A stretch of DNA of 64,000 nucleotides from Trichomonas vaginalis G3 (taxonomy: Eukaryota; Parabasalia; Trichomonadida; Trichomonadidae), in the NCBI RefSeq assembly GCF_026262505.1, contig NC_067203.1, forward strand, positions 23,975,411 to 24,039,410, read 5' to 3'. Below are positions 9,233 through 18,927 of the stretch, in pieces. Under the pieces are notes generated by a model that saw only the letters and a list, made by a program, of their open reading frames with translations, was not told the DNA's origin and searched no databases. How positions within the stretch are numbered: position 1 is the first letter of the stretch; every line of letters starts with the position of its first letter. Position numbers and translations under genes: made by a program.

Positions 9233-9652
9233 TTAGAACATTTCTGGGTCAATGTCAATGTTCTCTTCCTCTTTAGGAGCAAACACCGGCTTAGACTCTA
9301 AAATCTTTTTACCCAATTTACCTTGAACTTCTACAACTTTAGACTCATAATATTCATAGTCGTCTGCTTTCTTTGGTTCATAAGGTATAACAAGTTTGTA
9401 TGCTTTGCCTTCTTTAAGGTTTGAGAACCTTCTGTCAAAACTTTCTTTGACTGTTAACAAACCTTCTATGTCTAAGTCTTCAAATTTCGCACCATTTTTA
9501 GTCACAATAGCAAACTTAACTGGTTCGATGTTCCAAACTTTGTCAAATGTAGACTTTTCAAAATGGTAGAAGTAAACATTCAAATATGTGAATGGGTCTA
9601 GTTCTTCTTTAAGTCCTGACATGTACTTGTTGACTGAGATGAATTTTGTCAT
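9233..9652 (-). CDS. Conserved Maverick protein, 139 residues, unknown
   Basis: Whole frame starting MTKFISVNKYMSGLKEELDP and ending in an acidic tail (EEENIDIDPEMF). Predicted mixed alpha/beta with a basic-acidic segment near the C-terminus; no family recognised. Its 3' end lies 17 bp from the end of the converging 148-residue gene, and it precedes the SF3 helicase gene on the minus strand. A small acidic-tailed protein beside a helicase could be a single-strand-binding factor, but nothing in the sequence proves it. Counterpart in B at 43404-43817. Confidence 0.65.
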   Translation of the reverse strand: MTKFISVNKYMSGLKEELDPFTYLNVYFYHFEKSTFDKVWNIEPVKFAIVTKNGAKFEDLDIEGLLTVKESFDRRFSNLKEGKAYKLVIPYEPKKADDYEYYESKVVEVQGKLGKKILESKPVFAPKEEENIDIDPEMF

Positions 9653-9694
9653 CTTTCTATCGGATAAAAAAAATATTTTTTTTTTAAAATTTAC

Positions 9695-10924
9695 TCAGAA
9701 AAATTTTTCTTTGTATATACACCATTCTGTACGTCTAAAAAGACTTTTGACATTTGCCAAGAATGTTCGTTTAGACGCTGTCATATAACCATACTCTTGA
9801 CAATACTGTTTATACGAATCGTACAATGACCTTTCATCTAAACACTCAAAGTCAGTTTCATCTATGAACAGTTCATATACACTCTTGTTTGCTTCTAACA
9901 ATGTTTGTCTCTCTTCGGTATGTGGAATTTGTCTTGGATTGAACTTAGAAATATCTAATGTCATGAAATATGAGAACAAGTGGTTGTAAAAGTTAGGTGT
10001 TAAAGTTTCTGCTAAGTCGTCAAAATATTCTGTATCTTGCATATGAGCTTCTGACGTTCTGACAACTACATATCTTCTGTCAGAACTTTCTAACTTCATC
10101 GGAACGGCGTTGTTTGAAACCATGATGAAATTTGCAACATTTTCACAAACTCTTTGGTCTCTATACTTTCTTTCAACAACTCCAACTTTGTCTGTTATAA
10201 GACTCTTCAAAGCATCCGAGTTTAAAACCTTTGTTGTATCTATACTTTGAAGTTCGTTACATACTATAAGTTTCATATTCTCTATTGAAGAGTTAAATTT
10301 ACCGCAGATGTTTTCTAAGTTTGTCATATTCGGATTCGAATAGCCCTCTAACAGTTTGCATAAGATATCTGTAAAGAAAGTGTTCTTACCTGTTCCTTGT
10401 TTTCCAATTATGATGAGAGCAGTTTCATTTTTAGCACTTGGATGTTGTAAGATGTTTGCAAACCAACATAAGATATACTCATAGACTCTTTCGTTTCCAT
10501 TGCATATAATTTCTTTGACATGGTCTAACCAAGCTTCTATAACATTTTCTTTCCATTCTACTTGTTCGTATTTATATCCAGTGAAGATAGAATAGAAGTT
10601 TGGAGATGGTGTATAGAACTTTTACCACGAACTGAAAAATCATCTAACTTTGACAATAAGATATCCAAGCATCTAACATCTTCATACCAACTTGTACGAC
10701 TTTTATTTTCTTAAGTTTCTGTTTACATTCTTGTTCTGAAACTATTGTTGCTCTTGGTTTGTTAAAGACTACATCCCATTCTTTCATGACATAACATTCT
10801 GGGCAGAGTCGACATAAATGACTAAACGTTTCAAATTCTCGACTGCTTTGTTATAGTCTCTAAATGGACACATATTTCTGAACGCTTGGAAGTCATAAAA
10901 ATCTGAAACGTCTATTCTGTACAT
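9695..10924 (-). pseudogene. SF3 helicase / primase-helicase (D5-like) remnant
   Basis: Encodes a protein starting MYRIDVSDFYDFQAF with an SF3-type ATPase core (GKQGTGKNTFF Walker A in both A and B copies, then LIVCNELQSID and NFIMVSNNAVP). D5-like helicases of viruses and Polintons unwind DNA during replication. This copy is broken (about one or two breaks), as is the B copy at 42133-43367. It lies between the 139-residue gene and the jelly-roll minor capsid region. Confidence 0.75.
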
Positions 10925-10955
10925 TTTTTTATAAAAATAAAAAAAAATATTTTTT

Positions 10956-11788
10956 TTATTCTTGAGCTATTTGTTGTTCTTGACTTTGTTGTTGCATTTG
11001 TTGTTCTTGAGCTATTTGTTGTTGAAGTTGTTCTTGAGCTATTTGTTGTTGAAGTTGTTCTTGTAATACAATACTTTCACCAGTTGCATCTTCCAATTCG
11101 AAACTTTCTGCCGTCATTGACAAATACATAGGACATAAAAGTTTTACAGGAACAAAGTTTGCGTCAACTAAGGTTAAGTTTATGTTTGCTAAAGTGTTTG
11201 AGTTTACTAAAGCTGAAAACTCTGCATTCGAATGAACAATAGGCAAACCAGCAGAGAAAGTGTTGTTTATACGCATGAGTATCTTTTGGTCATAGTAGTT
11301 TCTGTCGACATTCGAATAGCACTTTGAACCTAAGTTTGAAACAATATATAAAATAGGTGTACTTAAAGTCAATGGAACAGATAGACCTTGTATGACACCT
11401 TTTCCTGTTATAGGAAACTGTTGGTAGTAAAAACCAGATATAAGTTTTGTATTATAGCTCATATCGTTTATACTAAACTCAGTCGGACATCCAAACATAA
11501 TGAAACCTGCTCTAGTTGCAGCAATGTTACATCCGTCCTTAAAGTATTAAATAAGTCAACAAAACCTGTTGGTGGTATATCTGAGTAAGTATCTTCAAAG
11601 GAGTATTTTTTACCATTCACAACAACAAAGTCTTCTGGTGTCAAAAGAGCAAAACAGGCTTTAGTCGTCATTGTGTTTAAGGTTAGTTTACAATATCGTC
11701 CTTGAGGACTTTGTAAGTTTGTTGTTATAGAATTATATGACTCAGGGTTTTTAGTCGTAATAGTATAAACCACTATGTCTTCTGCCAT
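10956..11788 (-). pseudogene. Minor capsid / penton-like protein remnant
   Basis: Starts MAEDIVVYTITTKNPESYNS and ends in a Gln-rich tail of repeated QLQQQIAQE units. The strand-rich body and position between the helicase and the major capsid gene fit the single-jelly-roll penton protein of Polintons; this is inference, as no diagnostic motif was seen. Broken, about one break. Counterpart 41304-42105 in B, with fewer Gln-rich tail units. Confidence 0.5.
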
Positions 11789-11798
11789 TTACATATAT

Positions 11799-12029
11799 TT
11801 AAAAGTTTTTCTGAAAGTGGAGAAGAACTTCATCTAAACTTTCACATGGCGTTTCTTGAAGTTCTCTGTCTAAGAAGTTCAAATATTTTGTAAAGACATA
11901 GAACTTTCCTTTGTCTACACGAACAAACAAAACAGGGTCTTTCATATCGTTCAAAAGTGTGTAAAGTCCTTTACATGAAATAAAGTCTATATTGTTTTTC
12001 TTCAAACATCTTTCAAGAAGTTTTGACAT
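11799..12029 (-). CDS. Small 76-residue Maverick protein, A only
   Basis: Whole frame MSKLLERCLKKNNIDFISCK... with no known domain. Present in A between the minor capsid region and the 193-residue gene; in B those two neighbours are almost adjacent (41299 and 41304), so this gene is an A-specific insertion or a B-specific loss. Its C-terminal half has a faint resemblance in layout to the end of the 12636-13055 protein, not enough for a family claim. Confidence 0.5.
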   Translation of the reverse strand: MSKLLERCLKKNNIDFISCKGLYTLLNDMKDPVLFVRVDKGKFYVFTKYLNFLDRELQETPCESLDEVLLHFQKNF

Positions 12030-12035
12030 TTTTAC

Positions 12036-12617
12036 TTAGCAAACAAACTTTAATGAAATGTTGTGGTCGTCAAATATTTTTATGACGTCTGGGAAACTAT
12101 ATTTTAAGTTCAACGTTTCACCTCCTTTCATAACGTATATCTTGTCAATGACATTGTATGAAACACCACAGCAAGCAATGTCGGGTTCTATTTCTTTGAT
12201 GTTTATATCGTCTGCCTCTGTCAAAAGTTTCAATAGTTCTTTCAAAACTTCATGAGGTGCGATGACATACGAGTTCACTTTTACAGGGTTGTGCTCAACC
12301 AAGTTTAACATTATACCCAAAGCTTGACAAATCTTCTCCTGAGTTTTAAGTTTGTCTTTAAGTTGTTGGTAGTCGTTTCGAATATCTGCAACAGAACTTA
12401 AGTCTCTGCTAACTTCAGGATATGTTGGTTGTTCTTTTACAGGAACTATTGTTATACCATCTTCGTCTTCGTATGGTTTCCCCACTTCAACATCTCTTTC
12501 TTTGACATTGACAACAACACTTTGACTGTTTGTTTGAGTTGGTGAATTTAACTTCACATCTGCCATCGCCATTAAACCTTTTGAAACACTTACGCTTCTA
12601 TTTTTCGGAAATGACAT
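12036..12617 (-). CDS. Conserved Maverick protein, 193 residues, unknown
   Basis: Start placed at 12617 (MSFPKNRSVSVSKGLMAMAD); the frame is open upstream, but that part overlaps the divergent gene starting at 12636, and the B counterpart starts at the same Met (40714). The N-terminal third is Ser/Thr/Gln-rich; residues ~85-110 (YQQLKDKLKTQEKICQALG) form a coiled-coil helix; the rest is a small alpha/beta domain. No family recognised. The 18-bp gap to the divergent gene must hold both start signals. Position among capsid genes suggests a virion or assembly role. Confidence 0.6.
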   Translation of the reverse strand: MSFPKNRSVSVSKGLMAMADVKLNSPTQTNSQSVVVNVKERDVEVGKPYEDEDGITIVPVKEQPTYPEVSRDLSSVADIRNDYQQLKDKLKTQEKICQALGIMLNLVEHNPVKVNSYVIAPHEVLKELLKLLTEADDINIKEIEPDIACCGVSYNVIDKIYVMKGGETLNLKYSFPDVIKIFDDHNISLKFVC

Positions 12618-12635
12618 TTTACTTAGAATAAAAAG

Positions 12636-13055
12636 ATGGACGTATTTGAGTATCTCTTCGAATTGAAGCAAAACAAAGTTTACACACACAAACAATACAA
12701 GTTCATTGACAGAGTAGTTCTTTACACAAACAATGGAAAATGTTATAGAATAGCAGTCTTTGCTGAACCAAAATATTTTCATAAAGCAAAGAAAGTTGGT
12801 ATAACCGAGATGGTGAAAGTTCTTGACGTTGACAAAAATATAACAACAAAACTGACCGATATTTCTAAAGGTAAGTTTATAATACAATATTATATCAAAA
12901 CTGGCGTACTGTCAATATTTGACGGAGAGAAGTCAGTTCAAGAACAACTTACTGACCTGCTGCCAAAATCTGCTCGATGGAAGCTGTCGTTATGCCAATC
13001 TGAGGAGCCCCAGCAGGTTTCATCGAACGAATTTTCAAAAGAGCATCTTCCGTGA
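12636..13055 (+). CDS. Small Maverick protein overlapping the capsid gene 3' end
   Basis: 139 residues starting MDVFEYLFELKQNKVYTHKQ; no family recognised. It is divergent from the 193-residue gene and converges on the major capsid gene, overlapping its 3' end by 107 bp in antisense. The first ~105 residues look like a genuine domain; the part inside the overlap is less certain. B has only a broken counterpart (about 40380-40695). Confidence 0.5.
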   Translation: MDVFEYLFELKQNKVYTHKQYKFIDRVVLYTNNGKCYRIAVFAEPKYFHKAKKVGITEMVKVLDVDKNITTKLTDISKGKFIIQYYIKTGVLSIFDGEKSVQEQLTDLLPKSARWKLSLCQSEEPQQVSSNEFSKEHLP

Positions 13056-14556
13056 AAAGTGCTATTGGTTTTGTAAACTTCTTTGCTTTCAATTCATCTG
13101 GACCGTCTCTGTCACCAGTATATTGTATTTGAACTGTACCAACAGTTGAAATACCACCCATAAAGTCTTCTGAGTCAGCAAATGGAATGCCAAGCCAAAA
13201 GTTTGAACGGTCTCCATTTGTATATTGAGTGTTTTGACCTCCTGTATGAGTCCATACTTTCACATATGGCATAATAGAACTTTGCATTTCAGGGTTAATG
13301 GTTGTTGTGAAGTTGTTGTTAAAGTTCATAGCATCTAATGTCAAGTTGTATGACCTCATATCCTCAACTGTAGAATATTCTTCTCTTGGATAGTATTTGC
13401 CATCTATGTTTATATGGTATTTAATACCAGGGTTGTAGAAGCAAGAATAGTCATTTATAGTTCGTCTGAACAGTACAAACATAGTATCTGCATGTTTCAT
13501 TGCAGTTGTTAAGGCAATATCTGTTCTTGCACCTGGGTCAGCACTTTGGTTTCCAACTTCACCTGCAAAGTCTTTGACAGATATTTGGTGTATAGGGAAC
13601 ATAAGCGGAACTGCAATATATTTGGCAGCTAAAGCATTTGAAATATCTGGGTCCAACATATAGACTGCAAGTCTGCTTTCTATTCTCTTGCATTCAAACT
13701 TTTCGCATGTGAACTTAACTGGGTCCCAAGCAGTTCCAGCAGCATTGAAATAATAGTTTACTTCAGTGTTGAGGTTTGAGAAACCAAAGTCTAAGTCAAC
13801 TTTGTCTTTGCAAAAGTCGGCGAATGACGTTTGATTTGCTCCCTTTACGTCTGTAAGAGTGAATGGGTCTTGTGTTGGTGCAATGACTAAGTTATTTTTG
13901 CTTGGAGTAAGTTCGATAGAAATTTTTCCTGCCCAGTTTGGCAAGTATCTTAAAAACCTGAAGATGAGGAAAGATGACAAAGGAACTCTAAGTTTCAGTT
14001 TTACTTTGGTTACTGCTGCTGCAGTTTGTCCAGAAAGGTCAACATAAACTCCTGGAACGTTAGGGTCAAGTCTTCTTATTTTCTCAATAGTTGCATACTG
14101 GTCTGTTTGTTCTCTAGCTTGTGGTTGTACTGAGTTTCTCAAAGCGAACCATTCATAGTTTGCCCATGTTACTGTTTGAACTAAGTCAGAGTTAGAATAT
14201 ATCTTATATCCCATGAAAACTTCTGGAGCATATTGGTATCCGACATAGAAAATTCCATTGCAACCTTTCTTGTCAGACAACTTGGCAGAAGGTTTTATTT
14301 CAATGTCTTGTTCCACGTATAAGAAAGAGTTGTCAATAGAAATTATATGAAACCTGTCGCAAGCAATATCTACTGTTGTTGAAGAACCTTCTCCAAACTC
14401 ACCTACGTTTCCATAAGAAACAGCAGTTGTATATTCGTAAGTTCCAGGAACTATTTCTGACCTTCTAATGGCATTGTCGCATTCGTTATACCATTCGGAA
14501 ACATTTCCATTCATGGCATCCAAAACTGTTGGCGTTATATTCTGAGCGGCGTACAT
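12949..14556 (-). CDS. Polinton major capsid protein (double jelly-roll)
   Basis: 535 residues, looks whole, starting MYAAQNITPTVLDAMNGNVS. Length, strand-rich composition, aromatic-rich loops and position next to the minor capsid and packaging genes fit the Polinton double-jelly-roll capsid, which forms the virion shell in related viruses. Fold not proven from sequence alone. Counterparts at 38784-40379 (B) and from 63011 (C) are broken. It lies 32 bp downstream of the ~1,000-residue coiled-coil gene on the same strand, so the two may be co-transcribed. Confidence 0.72.
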   Translation of the reverse strand: MYAAQNITPTVLDAMNGNVSEWYNECDNAIRRSEIVPGTYEYTTAVSYGNVGEFGEGSSTTVDIACDRFHIISIDNSFLYVEQDIEIKPSAKLSDKKGCNGIFYVGYQYAPEVFMGYKIYSNSDLVQTVTWANYEWFALRNSVQPQAREQTDQYATIEKIRRLDPNVPGVYVDLSGQTAAAVTKVKLKLRVPLSSFLIFRFLRYLPNWAGKISIELTPSKNNLVIAPTQDPFTLTDVKGANQTSFADFCKDKVDLDFGFSNLNTEVNYYFNAAGTAWDPVKFTCEKFECKRIESRLAVYMLDPDISNALAAKYIAVPLMFPIHQISVKDFAGEVGNQSADPGARTDIALTTAMKHADTMFVLFRRTINDYSCFYNPGIKYHINIDGKYYPREEYSTVEDMRSYNLTLDAMNFNNNFTTTINPEMQSSIMPYVKVWTHTGGQNTQYTNGDRSNFWLGIPFADSEDFMGGISTVGTVQIQYTGDRDGPDELKAKKFTKPIALFTEDALLKIRSMKPAGAPQIGITTASIEQILAAGQ

Positions 14557-14588
14557 TTCATATGGGTAAAAATATAGAATAGTTGGAT

Positions 14589-17500
14589 TTATATGTCATA
14601 ATAGAACCCACTCCGACCAAGCTTTACTTTCTTCCTGACTGAGTTTTTAACTCTTCTTTTTCCTTCATTGCCACTACTTTCACTAGATGAAGTTACTTCT
14701 TCACTACTTTCACTTTGTTCTACTCTTCTTCTTTGGTGTCGCTTTGGTAACTTGCCCTCTGCTTGAAGTTGTTGCATCTTTGCATTATGTTCATCTAGTA
14801 TGTTGCAAATTTCCCATGTCCTTTTTGCCTTTGGGCTCTGGTCGCCCATCTCAGGTAACCTATATCCTAGAAAGAGTTTGTCATAGTTTGTATTTGAGTC
14901 GTTGCGTATTGTTTGCATGACTCTTTCCTGAGTTTCCGGTTCAAGCTCTTCAAAAGTGCCTGTCCATATGGAATAAGCTCGTTTCCAAATATATGTTTTT
15001 GTAGCCATTCTGGTTTTCTTTCCATGTTACCAACTATATCTTTTGTGAATGGGAAAGCTTTTACCCAATCTTTCAGTCTTGCGTCGTTTATTTCTGTAGT
15101 TGGTTTTATTTTGTCAAGGAACATGTTTTTCAATACTAACATTTCATTTGGTACTGTCCATTTGAGTTTTCTTAAATATTCATCCCTTCTCGGTTCATTG
15201 TCTGCAAAGTAAGTTTTTATGACATTTTGTAAACTTTCATTTGCAAGGTCATGTACAATAGGTTCTCTTCCTTCTCTGTCCATAACTTTCTTTCTAAACT
15301 CTTCACCAAATATACCATCTTTATGGTTCTGTGTAGTTCTTTGAGATAAATGTTCTAGAACGTCAGGTGTTATATTTCCATCAGCCATGTTCATTTCATA
15401 CTGGTTCAAAATATCTGCATGTTTCATATCTTTCAATGGCATTAAAGCCGCGCTTAAAATACCAGCTATATCTCGTTCACCATTCAATTCCATTGCGTCT
15501 ACAACTTCTTGGAATTGTGGTTGTAAGTTTATGAACCACCTATCCGGATTAGCTTTATGACCCCATCTCATTGTAGTTCCATCGTCTGCAGAAACAAAAG
15601 TAGGTTTGTTTCCATCTTGGTTAGGTTCTGAATGAACTTTAAACAATGTTTCATTTCTATATGTTTTCTTGAAATTTAACCTTTTATTTTCACCGAGTTC
15701 ATCCAAAGATTGAACGTTAAATGCTCGTAAGTAAAAAGGGTTGTTGTATTTGTGTACATTTTCTTTCAGTACTTCCATTCTATGCTGAATATTTTCATCT
15801 GGTGTTGGAGTCTTTTGTATGTCGGCAAACATTTTTCGATATTCTTCTACTGTGTCAGCCGAATTTTTTTTAGACTCTTGGAAATATTCCATATTCTTCG
15901 CATACTCTTGTTGAGGGTCAAGATTTTTCGGCTGTTCCAAATCTTCATCTAGTTCTGTGAAGTTAGTTTCCAAAGGAGGGACTTGTTCGTTTCCTTCAGG
16001 CTCTTCTAGCTGTTGTTGCTGAACTATTTCTTCCATGTCTGGTTGTATCTGAACTTCTTCCTGTGGAGTTTCTTGTACCTCATCTGCTGGCATTTCATAT
16101 ATTCCGAGACCGTTTTCAACAATTTCCCTATCTAAGTCATCCGGACTCATAAACCTTTCTTCTTTCGTTCCGTCTCTATTTTTTACGCGTTTCATGACGG
16201 GAGTTGAATTGTCATTTAGCTCTGACATCAAATATCTCGGAGTAAATTCAGTCATGTCATTTGGATGATATGCTATTAAATCATATCCCTTAGCGAGCTT
16301 GTATTTTCCAGGTTTGAATTTATATCCGTTTTGGTGCTGAGCCATAAAGCTAAATAGGTCCGGGTCAGTATTTCCATCCTTGAACTTTCTAATAGCTTCT
16401 TTATATCTGTCACTAAAGTCAATACTATCTGGGTAACCATAGTCTTCCTTAAGCCTTTTTAAGAATTCTTGGTTTCCTTGTTCTCTACTTCTTTTATGTC
16501 CTTGCTCTGGTTGTGGAGGTGGTTGTTGTGCAGGGTTTTGAACTGTTGGTTGTGCTGGATTTTGAACTGTTGGTTGTTGTGTTGGTTGTTGTTGTTGTTG
16601 TTGTTGTGCAGGGTTTTGAACTGTTGGTTGTTGTGTTGGTTTTGGTGCATGCCTGTGTCTGTGTCCATGTGACGATGTAAATGTTCTAGGTAGTCCTGGT
16701 GCAGGTGCTTCTCTTGGAGGGTTTGGTGGTATATAAGTTCCACCAGCTGGCACATATGTTCCATCTGCAGCGTAATGTCCTACCTGACTTTTCGTTCTTA
16801 AGAAAGCATTTACTAGGTCTGTTTTGGTCTGTTGTAACTCTTTTTCTTGACTTTTCACAACAGTTGCTCTAACGGCGTCATAGGCACTTTGAACTGCCTG
16901 TCTCGTTGCTGCATCTGTTATTTTCGTCATATTTTGTGCTACTTCTTTTAACTCTTTGTCGAAACCTTCAGACTTCAGTTTCTTTCCAGATGAGAAGTCG
17001 TTCACTTGTTTCACCTTACTATGAAGAGCTTCGAAAGCGTTCTTAAAGTCAGCATTTGTTAAAGCTTCATTTGAACTATCTTCATCCGCTTGTATTTTTG
17101 TCCTTATTGACCCTATGAGTTGGGCTGCTTTAGCGTTGGCTTGGGCATCTAACCAGTCATTGTTAGCTTTTATATATTCTGCGCTTTTCATTGCCTTTTG
17201 CATAGCCGCGTCGTTATTTTTACTTTCTTGTGCTAAGTTTTCATACTGTACGGTTTGGTTTTGCAACTGTAAAAGTTTTTCTGCCTTTACATTTGCTTCA
17301 ACTTCCTTTTTATACTCATCGCTATCCATATATGTCTTCAGGGCTTTTTGTTTTATCTCTTCATCTTTCAGTATTTTATATTGAGTAGTATGGTTTTTCA
17401 AATTTATGACATCTTGTTCCATTTTTGCTACTTCTGCTGCTTTTTCTGACACTTTTTTCGCATATTCCTCTGTACTTAGTTCTTTCAGTTGTTCTTCTTT

Positions 17501-17905
17501 CTTCTTTTTCTCTACGTTTAACTCATTGAGTTTCTTTGTGTGTCTGTCATATTCTAGTTTCTTTTCGTTTTCACTTATTTGCTTCTGTATGTCTATGTTT
17601 GACTTTTTGACATCTGTTATTTGATTTTTGAGTGAACTCAAATTCATTTGACTTTGAGGGTTATATGCTGTTCCGTCTGCAGCTCCACCATAGCCTGCCA
17701 TTTTCGCTAAAAGTGCCGCTCTTAAACCTCCACTCTGTGCACCAACAACTCGGTTTAAAAGCATAGGATTGCTTGACATTTGTTGCAACATAGTGGGGTC
17801 ATTCAGCATTTGTTGTTGCAACTGTTGTTGTGGTGTTAGTCTTACTATTGGATGTTTCAATGCTCTCTTCCTCTTACGTATATTCTTACGTAGCTTACGT
17901 GGCAT
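14589..17905 (-). pseudogene. ~1,000-residue coiled-coil Maverick protein, broken copy
   Basis: First gene inward from the right tip. N-terminus is strongly basic (MPRKLRKNIRKRKRALKHP), followed by a Gln/Leu/Met stretch, a coiled coil at about residues 90-350, a Pro-Gln-rich linker (about 400-470) and a long C-terminal region ending in a Ser/Glu patch and basic tail. No known family recognised. Broken here (about one break) but whole in B (35566-38751) and C (59631-62978). Conserved order beside the capsid gene suggests a structural, scaffolding or DNA-condensing role. Confidence 0.7.
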
Positions 17906-17947
17906 TTAAGTGAAGTTAAAAAGCGGTTTTATACTAAACATCTTCGG

Positions 17948-17980
17948 GGCTAGAGGGCACGAAGTGCCTGGAAGCCCCAA
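17948..17980. repeat. Terminal stem-loop of Maverick A
   Basis: Read on the minus strand it folds as GGGGCT, TCCA, GGCAC, TTC, GTGCC, CTCT, AGCCCC: a 6-bp outer stem, a 4/4 internal loop, a 5-bp inner stem and a 3-nt loop. The same architecture with a different inner stem is at both tips of B and at the tip of C. Confidence 0.85.
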
Positions 17981-18391
17981 TGTTGCATGCTAAGTTCGGT
18001 CAACGATAGAAATTGAGTGGAAATTAATCGTCGAGGAAGTACGATTATGTAAAGTCAAAAAATGTTGTGGGATTTTTAATATTATATATTATTTTATAAT
18101 AAATTTTTTTGAGTCATTTTAAGAAGCACATATAATTTTTTGAATTTAAAAATTAAAGTAGTGTCAAACGAATTTATCACTTAATTTAATACTCAGATTT
18201 CTTAAAATTAATGAAAAAAAGGTTTTCTGAGAACTTTTGAGAATGGTTTTCAAATTCCATTATTGAAAATATATAGGTATTGTATGAAATTCAAGCTCTA
18301 TATTTATTAAAATTCTAAATTTTTAATAAAATAACTTTTCAGAGGAATATGATTTTGAATGGTTGATTAATAAGTATAAAAATGTCTACGA

Positions 18392-18716
18392 TTTTAAGGA
18401 GGGAATTGTTCCTTATGAGGTATACATCATAACTATATACCTCATAAGGAACAATTCCCTCTTGATAGCTGGGAAACTTTCTCTGAATAACTTATCATTT
18501 GGAGAAAGTTTCCCAGCTATCTATTAGAAACTAAAGGCTGTGGGCACTAATATATAATCAGTGCCTCATAGCCTTTAGTTTCTTATTAAAAACGAGAAAA
18601 CTTGTTCGAAATGATAAACAATTTCGAACAAGTTTTCTCGTTTTAAGGAGGGAATTGTTCCTTATGAGGTATACATCATAACTATATACCTCATAAGGAA
18701 CAATTCCCTCTTGATA
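18392..18716. repeat. 76-bp direct repeats bracketing the hairpin array
   Basis: 18392-18467 and 18641-18716 are identical over 76 bp. Each consists of hairpin A plus short flanks (TTTTAAG... on the left, ...TTGATA on the right). The identity shows a recent duplication of the outer hairpin, or sequence exchange between the two copies. Confidence 0.9.
18399..18710. other. Array of five long hairpins (A-B-C-D-A)
   Basis: Hairpin A: arms 18399-18424 and 18436-18461, perfect 26-bp stem, 11-nt loop. B: 18464-18483 and 18502-18521, perfect 20-bp stem, 18-nt loop. C: 18526-18548 and 18560-18583, about 23-bp stem with one bulge and one G-U pair, 11-nt loop. D: 18589-18612 and 18621-18644, perfect 24-bp stem, 8-nt loop. 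A again: 18648-18673 and 18685-18710. Gaps between hairpins are only 2 to 5 nt. Stem sequences A to D are unrelated to each other, so this is not simple tandem duplication. Stem length resembles Dicer substrates, but transcription is unproven. Confidence 0.9.
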
Positions 18717-18927
18717 TACTGGATATTTTTGAATATATTTTTTTAATTAAAGTTCTCAAAAGTATTATCAAAAGTGATTTTTAAAAAATATCTCCAATTA
18801 ATTAACTAATTAAAAGTATTATATTTTTAAAATTAAATAGTTTTTCAATTTTTTTGAAGGAATTGAGATACTTTCCACGACAATAAAATTGAGAGGTTTA
18901 CATTATGACTGATCTTAGCATGCAACA

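Larger units (their letters stand above)
17983..18927. mobile_element. 945-bp non-autonomous DNA transposon nested in Maverick A's tip
   Basis: Bounded by perfect 14-bp inverted termini, TGTTGCATGCTAAG and its complement, with weaker inverted similarity over about 65 bp (both ends share a GTCG-GGAA-GTA pattern). CCAA flanks both sides (17979-17982, 18928-18931). If the terminus is taken as TTGCATGCTAAG, the flanks are an 8-bp duplication with one mismatch, as in hAT elements. Outside it, the left flank ends in the Maverick stem-loop and the right flank continues TGCC plus a T-run, which matches a Maverick tip interrupted by this insertion. No protein-coding capacity. It carries the five-hairpin array. 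Superfamily undecided. Confidence 0.75.

Noticed and set aside
18001-18398. Transposase gene in the 945-bp element
   Set aside because: No frame of useful length on either strand; sequence is AT-rich and non-coding.
18399-18461. Hairpin A as a simple transcription terminator
   Set aside because: Bacterial-type terminators do not apply to a eukaryotic nucleus, no T-run follows the stem, and five neighbouring hairpins would be redundant.
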